NCBI GenBank assembly: GCA_021162325.1
Contig: JAGGYV010000177.1
Coordinates: 1-9,572 of the forward strand
Reading direction: 5' to 3'
Origin: Desulfobacteraceae bacterium
GTDB taxonomy: Bacteria; Desulfobacterota; Desulfobacteria; Desulfobacterales; Desulfosalsimonadaceae
DNA length: 9,572 nucleotides
A model generated the notes under the pieces. The model was given only the letters and a program-made list of their open reading frames with translations. It searched no databases and was not told the DNA's origin. The position numbers were made by a program, and so were the translations under genes. Positions 1-6,572 of this stretch are shown one piece after another (position 1 is the first letter of the stretch; each line of letters starts with the position of its first letter).

Positions 1-57
1 AAGTTTATATATGATCAGATTGTTCCGGTATCTTGCCCTTTTAATCAGGAAATTAAA

Positions 58-738
58 ATGAAATCAAACAAAACCCGAATTGTTTATTGTTCCGGCCCGT
101 TGTTCTGCCCGGAAGAAATCGGATCTATGACTGCCATCGCGAACGTGCTGGAAGATGCCGGATTTCAGACGTTTCTGCCCCATCGGGACGGCCTGGAAAC
201 CTATATTCTGAAACTTGTCAATTCTCCTGTGAATATCAATGTTTTTAAATCAAGAGATATGATTGAACGAGCGGTTTTTGCATTAGATGTGTTTCAGGTT
301 GTGGAACGCTGTGATTATTTTATTTTCAACATGAACGGGCGGGTGCCGGATGAAGGCGGGGTGGTAGAGGCAGCCATTGCCTTTGCCGCAGGAAAACCGG
401 TGGTCATCTATAAAAATGATTACCGCACGGTGTTTAACGGATGTGACAATTCCATGGTCACCGGACTGACATTCTTACCCAAAATAAATCATATCAATAA
501 AATTCCCGGCGCATTAGAAAAAGCAGCAAACAAACTAAACAAACAGGGACCGTCCCCATATACCGGAGAATGTATTCCGCCGGCCATGCGAAAAACCATT
601 AAACTGGGAAAACGAATCTGGCAGATGATGGAAAAACTGAATTTGAAAAAGCCCACTTCAACAGATCAGGAACTGATTGACGCCATTACCGACACATGCT
701 TAAACGATAAAAATGTCCGATATTACGAAGAGATTTAA
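58..738 (+). CDS. Nucleoside 2-deoxyribosyltransferase family protein with C-terminal extension
   Basis: The first 155 or so residues look like the nucleoside 2-deoxyribosyltransferase fold (Pfam Nuc_deoxyrib_tr), whose members cleave or transfer the N-glycosidic bond of deoxynucleosides or nucleotides in the cytoplasm. Visible motifs are the N-terminal strand with Y10 and GPLF (13-16), then D86 before a hydrophobic strand, then the loop D98-E99-G100-G101 leading to E104, the expected catalytic glutamate, in a VEAAIAFAAGKPV helix-strand. Family enzymes are usually about 150-170 residues. Here residues 160-226 form an extra, basic, probably helical tail of unknown role. ATG 58 is preceded by CAGGA at 46-50 with a 7-base spacer, and the fold begins directly after it. 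However, the frame has no stop between base 1 and 58, so a longer protein cannot be excluded. It is convergent with the ABC operon and probably unrelated to it. The true substrate is unknown. Confidence 0.75.
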   Translation: MKSNKTRIVYCSGPLFCPEEIGSMTAIANVLEDAGFQTFLPHRDGLETYILKLVNSPVNINVFKSRDMIERAVFALDVFQVVERCDYFIFNMNGRVPDEGGVVEAAIAFAAGKPVVIYKNDYRTVFNGCDNSMVTGLTFLPKINHINKIPGALEKAANKLNKQGPSPYTGECIPPAMRKTIKLGKRIWQMMEKLNLKKPTSTDQELIDAITDTCLNDKNVRYYEEI

Positions 739-747
739 TCTGTTTCA

Positions 748-833
748 GTCCATGAAAAAGCCGGATACCCGACCCGGTCAGATCTTAATTTCACATTCCG
801 GCTTTTCCATGGACAAAATTCTCTATTTTTTTT
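748..833 (+). terminator. Hairpin between convergent genes, probable terminator
   Basis: Bases 748-765 and 797-814 are complementary at 17 of 18 positions (GTCCATG...GCCGGA against TCCGGC...CATGGAC), with a 31-base loop. Eight Ts follow at 826-833, 11 bases after the stem, so the geometry is not that of a canonical intrinsic terminator. The position, 10 bases after the stop of the plus-strand gene and just past the stop of the convergent minus-strand gene, makes a transcription-ending role likely. The T-run also encodes the last lysines of the convergent small protein. No T-run follows the stem on the minus strand. Confidence 0.5.
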
Positions 834-1026
834 GATCTTTCAAGACTGTGCGAATGCCGTTAAAGTATGTTACACCCACAAAAAACCACATCACACATAA
901 ACCGATAATACCTTTTATTTCCTCTTTGGGAAACGCTTCATAGACATGCGTCTCCCACATAAAGTATGTTATTATGGGCGTTGGGATAATAAAAAGTAAA
1001 AATGGAATCCAGTATTTAAATTTCAT
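823..1026 (-). CDS. Small two-helix membrane protein, unknown function
   Basis: A 67-residue protein with two hydrophobic stretches: residues about 5-24 (starting YWIPFLLFIIP) and about 39-58 (starting GIIGLCVMWFF). They are separated by a short, acidic and charged loop, and the tail ends in lysines. It should sit in the inner membrane as a hairpin with both ends on the same side. The frame is open to a GTG at 1068, but the ATG at 1024-1026 is preceded by AAGGAAGG at the right distance, so that start was chosen. It lies 60 bases after the binding-protein gene in the same direction and is the last gene of the apparent operon. I do not recognise a family. An accessory role with the transporter is inferred only from position. 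Confidence 0.65.
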   Translation of the reverse strand: MKFKYWIPFLLFIIPTPIITYFMWETHVYEAFPKEEIKGIIGLCVMWFFVGVTYFNGIRTVLKDQKK

Positions 1027-1033
1027 AAATTTT

Positions 1034-1041
1034 CCTTCCTT
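1034..1041 (-). promoter_or_regulatory. Ribosome binding site that fixes the small protein start
   Basis: On the minus strand AAGGAAGG lies 7 bases before the ATG at 1024-1026. Nothing comparable precedes the upstream GTG at 1066-1068, so initiation at the ATG is favoured and the first 14 codons of the longer frame are probably untranslated. Confidence 0.65.
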
Positions 1042-1086
1042 TTCTTCTTCATTTGATAATAAAACCACAAAAATTTAATTTAAATC

Positions 1087-2928
1087 TTATGGGCGGCCAT
1101 TCTTAAACCACATGGGATGGGAAAAAAAATACCCTTCACCGTATTTTTTAAACAGATCCACATTAAAGCCCTGAAAATTTTTATTGGTCGCCATGATGGC
1201 GTTGGGATAAAACAGCCAGACGTCCTCATAATTATCATAAAGCGCTTTTTCCAGATCAAAATAGATTTGTTTTCTTTTTTCAACATCGACCTCTTTTCTA
1301 CCGCTTTCAATTAACGCAACCGCTGTTTCATTGTGACTTCTCCCGTTATTAAAAAAACTGTCCGGCTTGTATAATAATGAGGCAATGTGGTCCGGTTCCT
1401 GAACCAACGGATAAATACTGCCGACAAGATCAAAATCCAGTTTTTGAAAGGGTTCCGACATGCCGGTGATACCCAGAAACACCGGTTTCCATGTGATACC
1501 CACTTTATCCAGCATGCCCATAATCGCTTTTGAAAACGTCTGGGTTTCGGGAATGTTTAAGGAAAATCCCTTGAGCGTCAGTCCATCCGGGTAGCCGGCA
1601 TCTGCCAGCAACTTTTTTGAAAGCCGGGGGTTGAATTCAACGGGTTTTAAATCCGGATTATGCGCCCAGTGGTCCTCCGGATAAAGGCAGGTTGCGATCC
1701 GCGCCTGGCCGAACTGGGTTCCGACAACAAGCGCTTTACGATCGATGGCATGAGAGATCGCCTTACGAACACGAATATCCTGACACGGTCCTTTGGCATG
1801 GTTTAAGGTTAAGTAGAACAGCATATTAAACGGATATATATTCACCTCAATTTTAGGATCGTTTTCAACCACCCGGAACTGCCGAGCGTTGAGAACAATA
1901 AAATCCAGTTTTCCGGCTTTTAAGTTTGCCAGCCGAACCGACGGATCCGGGATCACAGTCACTTTTATCCCGTCAAAATAAGGCATATCCGGATGACCAA
2001 TACTTTTTCCAAACCACCAGTTCGGGTTCCTTTTCAGCTGAATGTAGTTACCGTGACTGGCTGTCTCAAGCGTGAACTGCCCCGTTCCGACCGGATAACT
2101 GTCCAGCGGCCGGGCACCTTCCGCCAGTGCTTTGAATTTCTCTTCATTTGTTTCAAGCGCCGTTAAATAATCTTCTGCCTGCTGAACCTTTTTTTCTGCC
2201 GCATCAACGGTCAAAGGACCATTATCATCGACATTGTCTTCATCTTCTTCTGCTTTTTTAAGCTTTCGTTTTGCGGTTACAATCAGGCGCTGCATTCGTT
2301 TGGACGCTGTAATCGCATGATCGCCGACCAGGGCTTTTTGTGATATCATAAAACCCGGAACACTTGCCATGGTTCCTAAAAAAGCCCCCCAGGGTCTTTT
2401 AAAATGCCATTTAACGGTATACTCATCAACAATCTCAACCGATTCCAGCGGCTCCATCCACGTCCGTGTCCAGGCCCGGTTCTGCTTATCCAAAATCCAC
2501 TCCATCTGGTATTTGAGGCTTTCGGCATTAAACAATGATCCGTCATGAAAATAGACGCCCTGCCGTAACGTCATCAACACCGTCACATCATCTAGATACT
2601 CCCAGGATTCTGCCAGCCAGGGAATCGTCGGTTGTTGATGGGCGTCTGAATTAATCAGCTTTTCATACATGAAACTCATGGAAAACCAGTCCAGCACCGG
2701 AAAATGATTGGGGTTCATCAGCCCGATATAAACAGGAGCGGCAGCTCTTGCAATACCACCGCGAGCCGGAGGCGTCGGCCAGTATTCTTCTCCCCAGACC
2801 TGCCAGCCATCCGGATCGACTTTTGTATCGGGCTCTGCATGCACAGGTGCCGCTAAAAACAGAGTCATCAATAAAAATAAAATTCCGCAACACGCTATGA
2901 TTTTATTGCCGCCTGATTCTTTCCTCAT
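1087..2928 (-). CDS. ABC transporter periplasmic solute-binding protein, family 5 (peptide/nickel type)
   Basis: This is the extracytoplasmic ligand receptor of the importer. Residues 1-31 are a Sec signal peptide: a basic N-terminus, a hydrophobic core at about 10-27, and a signal peptidase I site at VHA-E. Family 5 hallmarks include the LAESWE segment (105-110), the LRQGVYFHDGS segment (121-131), PVGTG (279-283), the LKRNPNWW segment (298-305), DIRVRKAISHAIDR (384-397), and LLADAGYPDG (440-449). At 613 residues it is longer than the usual 500-550. The excess is a Lys/Glu/Asp-rich, probably coiled-coil insertion at about 205-272, just before PVGTG. The ATG is preceded by GGGAG with about 6 bases of spacing. 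The gene is downstream of oppF but separated from it by 570 bases of repeats, so it may be expressed differently from the membrane subunits. Peptide, nickel, sugar or other ligands are all possible within this family. Confidence 0.92.
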   Translation of the reverse strand: MRKESGGNKIIACCGILFLLMTLFLAAPVHAEPDTKVDPDGWQVWGEEYWPTPPARGGIARAAAPVYIGLMNPNHFPVLDWFSMSFMYEKLINSDAHQQPTIPWLAESWEYLDDVTVLMTLRQGVYFHDGSLFNAESLKYQMEWILDKQNRAWTRTWMEPLESVEIVDEYTVKWHFKRPWGAFLGTMASVPGFMISQKALVGDHAITASKRMQRLIVTAKRKLKKAEEDEDNVDDNGPLTVDAAEKKVQQAEDYLTALETNEEKFKALAEGARPLDSYPVGTGQFTLETASHGNYIQLKRNPNWWFGKSIGHPDMPYFDGIKVTVIPDPSVRLANLKAGKLDFIVLNARQFRVVENDPKIEVNIYPFNMLFYLTLNHAKGPCQDIRVRKAISHAIDRKALVVGTQFGQARIATCLYPEDHWAHNPDLKPVEFNPRLSKKLLADAGYPDGLTLKGFSLNIPETQTFSKAIMGMLDKVGITWKPVFLGITGMSEPFQKLDFDLVGSIYPLVQEPDHIASLLYKPDSFFNNGRSHNETAVALIESGRKEVDVEKRKQIYFDLEKALYDNYEDVWLFYPNAIMATNKNFQGFNVDLFKKYGEGYFFSHPMWFKNGRP

Positions 2929-2956
2929 GTACGCTCCCGTATGATTAGATTAAGGG

Positions 2957-3156
2957 GGTATCCACTTCGCTACCGTAAACGGCAAATCGTAGGTTGGGTT
3001 AAGCCGTCGGTCTGTAACCAATCTTGTTGGGTTCGCTTATTTTGATGTGAGCTCAATGCGTTGACGCTTTATTGAGTCCGGCGAACCCAACAAAGGTAAT
3101 GACTATAACCGCTTAACCCAACCTACAATATACCCAAGGATAATGAAATGGATACC
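2957..3156. repeat. Nested palindromic repeat, REP/MITE-like
   Basis: Three pairs of inverted arms are nested around one centre. The outer pair is 2957-2968 with 3145-3156 (11 of 12 bases). The middle pair is GTAGGTTGGGTTAAGC at 2989-3004 with its exact complement at 3111-3126. The inner pair is TTGTTGGGTTCGC at 3024-3036 with its exact complement at 3081-3093. At the centre, CTCAAT/ATTGAG (3052-3057, 3071-3076) encloses GCG/CGC. No protein is encoded. The GGTTGGGTT and AACCCAACA arms resemble interspersed extragenic palindromes that I recall from many proteobacterial genomes, but this was not searched. In the operon transcript it would fold into a long stem just ahead of the binding-protein gene. 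Confidence 0.75.
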
Positions 3157-3177
3157 TATATTATTTAAAATAAAATT

Positions 3178-3304
3178 GATGGCGTCGTAAAAACTCCCAT
3201 CTACTGCGTTGCAGTGATTTTTCAGACTTTCAATATACTACATGTATTATTTCAATCCTGAAAAACCACTACGCCTTGTATATGGAATTTTTAACTTAGC
3301 CATC
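3178..3304. repeat. 127-base long imperfect palindrome, MITE-like
   Basis: The ends GATGGC (3178-3183) and GCCATC (3299-3304) are inverted, and complementarity continues almost to the central TACATGTA at 3239-3246. The interior arms contain TTTTTCAG...TTTCAAT and ATTTCAATCCTGAAAAA. The left end motif GGCGTCGTAAAAACTCCC is close to the terminal motif of the neighbouring repeat family, which has GGCTTCGTAAAAAGTC or GGCTTCGCAAAAAGTC. This suggests both are non-autonomous elements recognised by the same machinery. No coding capacity is seen. Confidence 0.7.
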
Positions 3305-3310
3305 TAAATA

Positions 3311-3333
3311 CTTTTTACGAAGCCGTCAAGTTT
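3311..3333. repeat. Solo end of a MITE-like element (23-base direct repeat)
   Basis: CTTTTTACGAAGCCGTCAAG followed by TTT matches bases 3468-3490 at 22 of 23 positions, and that second site is the right end of the full element that follows. It is therefore either a truncated earlier copy or a trace of a tandem insertion. Confidence 0.65.
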
Positions 3334-3490
3334 GATAGTCTCGTAAAAAGTCAGATTCTGACGGCAAAGAATAAAAGTTCAAATTCAAGGCGCGCAAATC
3401 CTGAGTAATAATTTGTACTTATTGTACCATGAAGCAGCGAAGGATGCAGCGCAACACAGAATTTGGACTTTTTGCGAAGCCGTCAAGTTT
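3334..3490. repeat. MITE-like element, copy A (downstream of oppF)
   Basis: A noncoding element of about 155 bases beginning GATAGTCTCGTAAAAAGTC and ending GACTTTTTGCGAAGCCGTCA plus AGTTT. Its ends form imperfect inverted repeats: TCGTAAAAAGTC, a short gap, then ATTCTG, against the complement of CAGAATTTGGACTTTTTGCG. Hand alignment to copy B at 4492-4658 gives about 90% identity in the same orientation, apart from a 14-base indel. It ends 8 bases from the oppF stop codon. Short open frames that start inside it are artefacts. Confidence 0.8.
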
Positions 3491-3498
3491 AATTCCCA

Positions 3499-4491
3499 TC
3501 AAATATTATGACAGGCCGCCCAGTGCCCGGCATCTGTCTGCTGAAGCAATGATGGAGATTGCTCATAACAAATCGGGATGGCCCTCGGACAGCGGGGATG
3601 AAACTTGCACCCGTCGGGTGGATTCATCAGGCTCGGCACTTCCCCTTGGATCACGAACTGCTCTCTTTTTGCCTCCACTTCAGGGTCCGGAATCGGGACC
3701 GCCGATAAAAGGCCCCGGGTATAGGGATGACAGGGATGATTATAAAGATCCGCCCGGCTTGCCACTTCGACAATATTGCCCAAATACATGACGGCAATAC
3801 GGTCGCTGATATGCCGGACCACGGCCAGGTCATGGGCAATAAACAGGTAGGTCAGCCCAAAATCTTCCTGGAGCTGTTCCAGCAGATTAATAATCTGGGC
3901 CTGGATAGATACATCCAGTGCGGATACGGGCTCATCACAGACAATAAATCTGGGTTTTAGGGAAAGAGCCCGTGCAATGCCGATCCGCTGTCGCTGGCCG
4001 CCGGAAAATTCATGGGGGTACCTGTCCGCCATGCCGGGGTTCAAGCCCACAATTTCAAGCAAATGATCAACCTTTTGCTTAAATTCAGCTTTGCCCGTGG
4101 TCATGTGATGAATAATCAACGGCTGGCCGACAATTTCCCGGACCGTCATGCGCGGGTTTAAAGACCCGAACGGGTCCTGAAAAATGACCTGCATCTCTTT
4201 TTTTAACGCACGATTCTCTTTTTTCCCAGGGTGCGTGATGTCTTTTCCATCAAACGTAATTATTCCATGGGAGGCTTCTTCAAGATTCAGGATCAGCCTG
4301 CCGGTGGTGGTTTTGCCGCACCCGCTTTCACCGACCAGCCCTAAGGTCTCCCCTTTCTTAATATGGAAACTGACACGGTCGACCGCTTTTATGTCGCCGA
4401 GTTTTCTTTTAAAAATAAACCCGCCGTGGACAGGGAAAAATTTCGAGACCGCCTTAACTTCAAGCAGTATATTTTTTTCTTTATCAGACAT
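3499..4491 (-). CDS. oppF: Oligopeptide-type ABC transporter ATPase, OppF/DppF family
   Basis: One of the two cytoplasmic ATPases that power the importer, 330 residues, normal length. It has Walker A GESGCGKT at 54-61, the Q-loop glutamine at 105 (VIFQDPFGSLNPR), signature SGGQR at 163-167, Walker B FIVCDE at 182-187 with E187 catalytic, and switch histidine H220 (FIAHD). The C-terminal oligopeptide-transporter domain carries four cysteines at 295, 301, 308 and 327, the pattern reported to bind a [4Fe-4S] cluster in Dpp/Opp ATPases. The subunit type is inferred from similarity to OppF and from gene order. The gene is oddly placed: repeat copy B fills the 164 bases between it and oppD, and copy A lies just after its stop. 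Its leader, including a weak GGGA 6 bases before the ATG, is made of repeat sequence. The specific substrate is unknown, so the symbol is family-level. Confidence 0.95.
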   Translation of the reverse strand: MSDKEKNILLEVKAVSKFFPVHGGFIFKRKLGDIKAVDRVSFHIKKGETLGLVGESGCGKTTTGRLILNLEEASHGIITFDGKDITHPGKKENRALKKEMQVIFQDPFGSLNPRMTVREIVGQPLIIHHMTTGKAEFKQKVDHLLEIVGLNPGMADRYPHEFSGGQRQRIGIARALSLKPRFIVCDEPVSALDVSIQAQIINLLEQLQEDFGLTYLFIAHDLAVVRHISDRIAVMYLGNIVEVASRADLYNHPCHPYTRGLLSAVPIPDPEVEAKREQFVIQGEVPSLMNPPDGCKFHPRCPRAIPICYEQSPSLLQQTDAGHWAACHNI

Positions 4492-4658
4492 TGATAGTCC
4501 CGTAAAAAGTCAAATTTCGGCGGCAAAGTATAAAAGTTCACCAATCTCATAAAATTGGCAAGGCGCGCAAATCATGAGCAATGATTTGTACTTAGCGTAC
4601 CATGAAGCAGCGAAGGATGCAGCGAAACACAGAATTTGGGCTTTTTATAAAGCCGTCA
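4492..4658. repeat. MITE-like element, copy B (between oppD and oppF)
   Basis: This is the second, longer copy of the element seen at 3334-3490, in the same orientation. It starts TGATAGTCCCGTAAAAAGTC right beside the oppF start codon and ends AAAGCCGTCA, whose last three bases are the complement of the oppD TGA stop. It contains a 14-base addition relative to copy A, including CCAAT...ATTGG, and a perfect 8-base stem CAAATCAT/ATGATTTG at about 4567-4587. An insertion at the oppD/oppF junction has therefore replaced the normally tight spacing of these two genes. Confidence 0.8.
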
Positions 4659-5624
4659 GACATCGACCCAGCACGCGATTTCATGGTCATCAGATATCGT
4701 TCTTAACGATGGTGCGCTCACACGGCATTGTTCAATTTTATAACGACAGCGCGGATGAAAGGCGCACCCTTCAGGCAGGTCCGCCAGATCCGGGGGCTGG
4801 CCCTCTATGGGCTGCAGCCGGGTTTTAACATCCTGATCCAGTTTCGGTACAGATGCCATCAATCCGATGGCATAGGGATGCTTGGGATATTTATATAAAT
4901 CAGCAGCAGACGCTTTTTCGACAATTTTTCCCGCATACATGACATTTACACGATCCGCATACCGCGCGATAATTCCCAGATTATGGGTAATAATAATCAG
5001 CGCGGCGCCGGTGTCGATGGTCAGCTGCTTCATCAATGTTAACAGTTGCGCCTGAATGGTCACATCTAAAGCAGTGGTTGGTTCATCGGCAATAATAATT
5101 TTCGGCGCACAGGTCAGCCCCATGGCAATCATGGCCCGCTGCCGCATTCCGCCGGAAAACTGATGCGGATAATCCGCCAGCCGCTTGCCGCTGTCCGGAA
5201 TATGAACTTTTTTTAACGCTTTCACCGCTTCTGCGGCTGCCTGTTTTTTTTTCATCTGCTGATGGACCATGAACGGTTCAGCCACCTGCTGCCCGATCGT
5301 CAGTACGGGATTTAAAGAGGTCATGGGTTCCTGAAAAATCATGGCAATCTTATTGCCGCGGATATCACAGATCTCTTCTTTACTTGCTTTAAGCAAGTCC
5401 CTGCCTTCAAACAGAATCTCACCATCAACAATTTTCCCCGGCGGATTCGGAATCAGGCGAAGCAGAGACAACGCGGAAACACTTTTCCCGCATCCGCTTT
5501 CGCCGACGATGCCAAGTGTTTCACCGGTGTTCAACTCATAGGATATCTGGTCAACCGCTTTCACCACTCCGTTGCCGGTAGAAAAATGAACACTCAAATT
5601 GTTCACTGACAATAATTTTGCCAT
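4656..5624 (-). CDS. oppD: Oligopeptide-type ABC transporter ATPase, OppD/DppD family
   Basis: The partner ATPase of the importer, 322 residues. Walker A is GESGCGKS at 41-48, Q-loop Q98 (MIFQEPMTSLNP), signature SGGMR at 157-161, Walker B IIIADE at 176-181, switch histidine H214 (IITHN). The C-terminal extension has cysteines 287, 293, 300 and 318, nearly the same spacing as in the OppF partner, consistent with an iron-sulfur cluster. GESGCGKS, SGGMRQR and the LLRLIPNPPGKI stretch fit the OppD/DppD branch. AGGAAG lies 8 bases before the ATG and overlaps the oppC stop codon, with only 12 bases between the genes, so the two are translationally close. The TGA stop lies in the last bases of the MITE-like copy B, so the native C-terminus may have been altered by a residue or two. 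Substrate unknown. Confidence 0.95.
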   Translation of the reverse strand: MAKLLSVNNLSVHFSTGNGVVKAVDQISYELNTGETLGIVGESGCGKSVSALSLLRLIPNPPGKIVDGEILFEGRDLLKASKEEICDIRGNKIAMIFQEPMTSLNPVLTIGQQVAEPFMVHQQMKKKQAAAEAVKALKKVHIPDSGKRLADYPHQFSGGMRQRAMIAMGLTCAPKIIIADEPTTALDVTIQAQLLTLMKQLTIDTGAALIIITHNLGIIARYADRVNVMYAGKIVEKASAADLYKYPKHPYAIGLMASVPKLDQDVKTRLQPIEGQPPDLADLPEGCAFHPRCRYKIEQCRVSAPSLRTISDDHEIACWVDV

Positions 5625-5636
5625 AAAGAGGGCTTC

Positions 5637-6536
5637 CTATATTTTTCGACCTTCACCCCTGAGCCTGGGGTCAAGGGCATCCCTTAAGCCATCGCCTAAA
5701 AAGTTAAATCCCAAAACCGCCAGGGTAATCATCAAACCGGGGGCAATGGAATAAAGGGGGACTATTTCAAGATAAGAATATCCCACGCGAAGCGCCTTTC
5801 CCCAGGTGGGGGTGGGGGGTTGGACACCCAACCCTAAAAAAGTGGCAATGCTTTCCAACATAATGTGCCGACCCAGCATAATTGAAATTGCCACGATAAT
5901 GGGAGATATGGCATTGGGCAGAATATTTTTAAACATGATTCTTAATTCAGATGCCCCGTCGGCATGGGCCGCTTCAATATACGGTAATTCCCGTACATAC
6001 AGCACCTGGCCCCGCATAATTCTGGCAAAGGTTGTCCATGTGAGAACAGATATGGCAATGATGATATTCTCAACGCCCGGCCCTAATACAGCGACAATGA
6101 CAAGCAGCATCACCATGACCGGCAGACACATGAATGTATCGGTGATCCGCATGATCACCATATCCGCCACGCCCCCTTTATATCCTGCGATTAAACCGAG
6201 CAAGCTTCCCATCAGGGCGGATAAAAACGTGGATACAATACCGATAATCAAAGAAATCCGGGCACCGAAAATCACTCTTGACAGCAGGTCACGACCTACG
6301 TCATCGGTTCCCAGCAGATGCTCCCATGTCGGCCCTTCCAGCACACGATACAAATCCTGATCATTCGGGTCATGGGGCGCCAGAAAAGGCGCAAATACAG
6401 CCATGCATATCAGGCTGACAATAATCACCACGCCCACCAAGGCCATCTTATGCGCTAAAATAGCAAACACCACGTTTTTTCTCCTGCTGCGGGATTTGCC
6501 GGATGGAATTAAAAGCGCTGTATTTTTTGTGTTCAT
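5637..6536 (-). CDS. oppC: ABC transporter permease, OppC/DppC family
   Basis: One of two inner-membrane channel subunits, 299 residues. A basic cytoplasmic N-terminus (SRSRRK, 15-20) is followed by the first helix at about 31-53 and the conserved LAPHDPN and LLGTDDVGRDLLSR segments (52-58, 74-87) typical of the OppC N-terminal domain. Further helices lie at about 96-118, 125-150, 157-172, 210-230 and 262-285. The cytoplasmic coupling (EAA) loop is at 188-207 (EAAHADGASELRIMFKNILP), which docks on the ATPases. The C-terminus GDGLRDALDPRLRG is typical of the family. The start ATG has only a weak site (CAGGC, about 10 bases upstream). It lies 73 bases after the oppB stop, across a 15-base tandem repeat, an unusually long gap for this gene pair. 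The symbol is family-level; the ligand is not predictable. Confidence 0.94.
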   Translation of the reverse strand: MNTKNTALLIPSGKSRSRRKNVVFAILAHKMALVGVVIIVSLICMAVFAPFLAPHDPNDQDLYRVLEGPTWEHLLGTDDVGRDLLSRVIFGARISLIIGIVSTFLSALMGSLLGLIAGYKGGVADMVIMRITDTFMCLPVMVMLLVIVAVLGPGVENIIIAISVLTWTTFARIMRGQVLYVRELPYIEAAHADGASELRIMFKNILPNAISPIIVAISIMLGRHIMLESIATFLGLGVQPPTPTWGKALRVGYSYLEIVPLYSIAPGLMITLAVLGFNFLGDGLRDALDPRLRGEGRKI

Positions 6537-6572
6537 TGACGCAAAGCCTGTTTTACGTGAATTTTATTTCAC

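Noticed and set aside
1069..1086. Extension of the small membrane protein toward the binding-protein gene via the GTG at 1066-1068
   Set aside because: The internal ATG has a strong ribosome site at the right distance; the GTG has none.
3178..3304. Intrinsic terminator for oppF
   Set aside because: Its extent, its GATGGC/GCCATC ends and the shared terminal motif fit a mobile repeat, and no clean T-run follows a GC-rich stem; an effect on transcription is still possible.
2929..3498. CRISPR array as an explanation for the repeated sequences
   Set aside because: The repeats are inverted palindromes and long dispersed elements, not short regularly spaced direct repeats with unique spacers.
3429..3791. 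Plus-strand open frame of 120 codons
   Set aside because: It starts inside repeat copy A and then runs antisense through the conserved C-terminal region of oppF; no family features and no ribosome site.
4574..4828. Plus-strand open frame of 84 codons
   Set aside because: It begins in repeat copy B and continues antisense to oppD; its first residues are just the translated repeat.
5806..6360. Plus-strand open frame of 184 codons antisense to oppC
   Set aside because: oppC is clearly coding on the other strand with all family motifs; the opposite frame is an antisense shadow without a recognisable domain.
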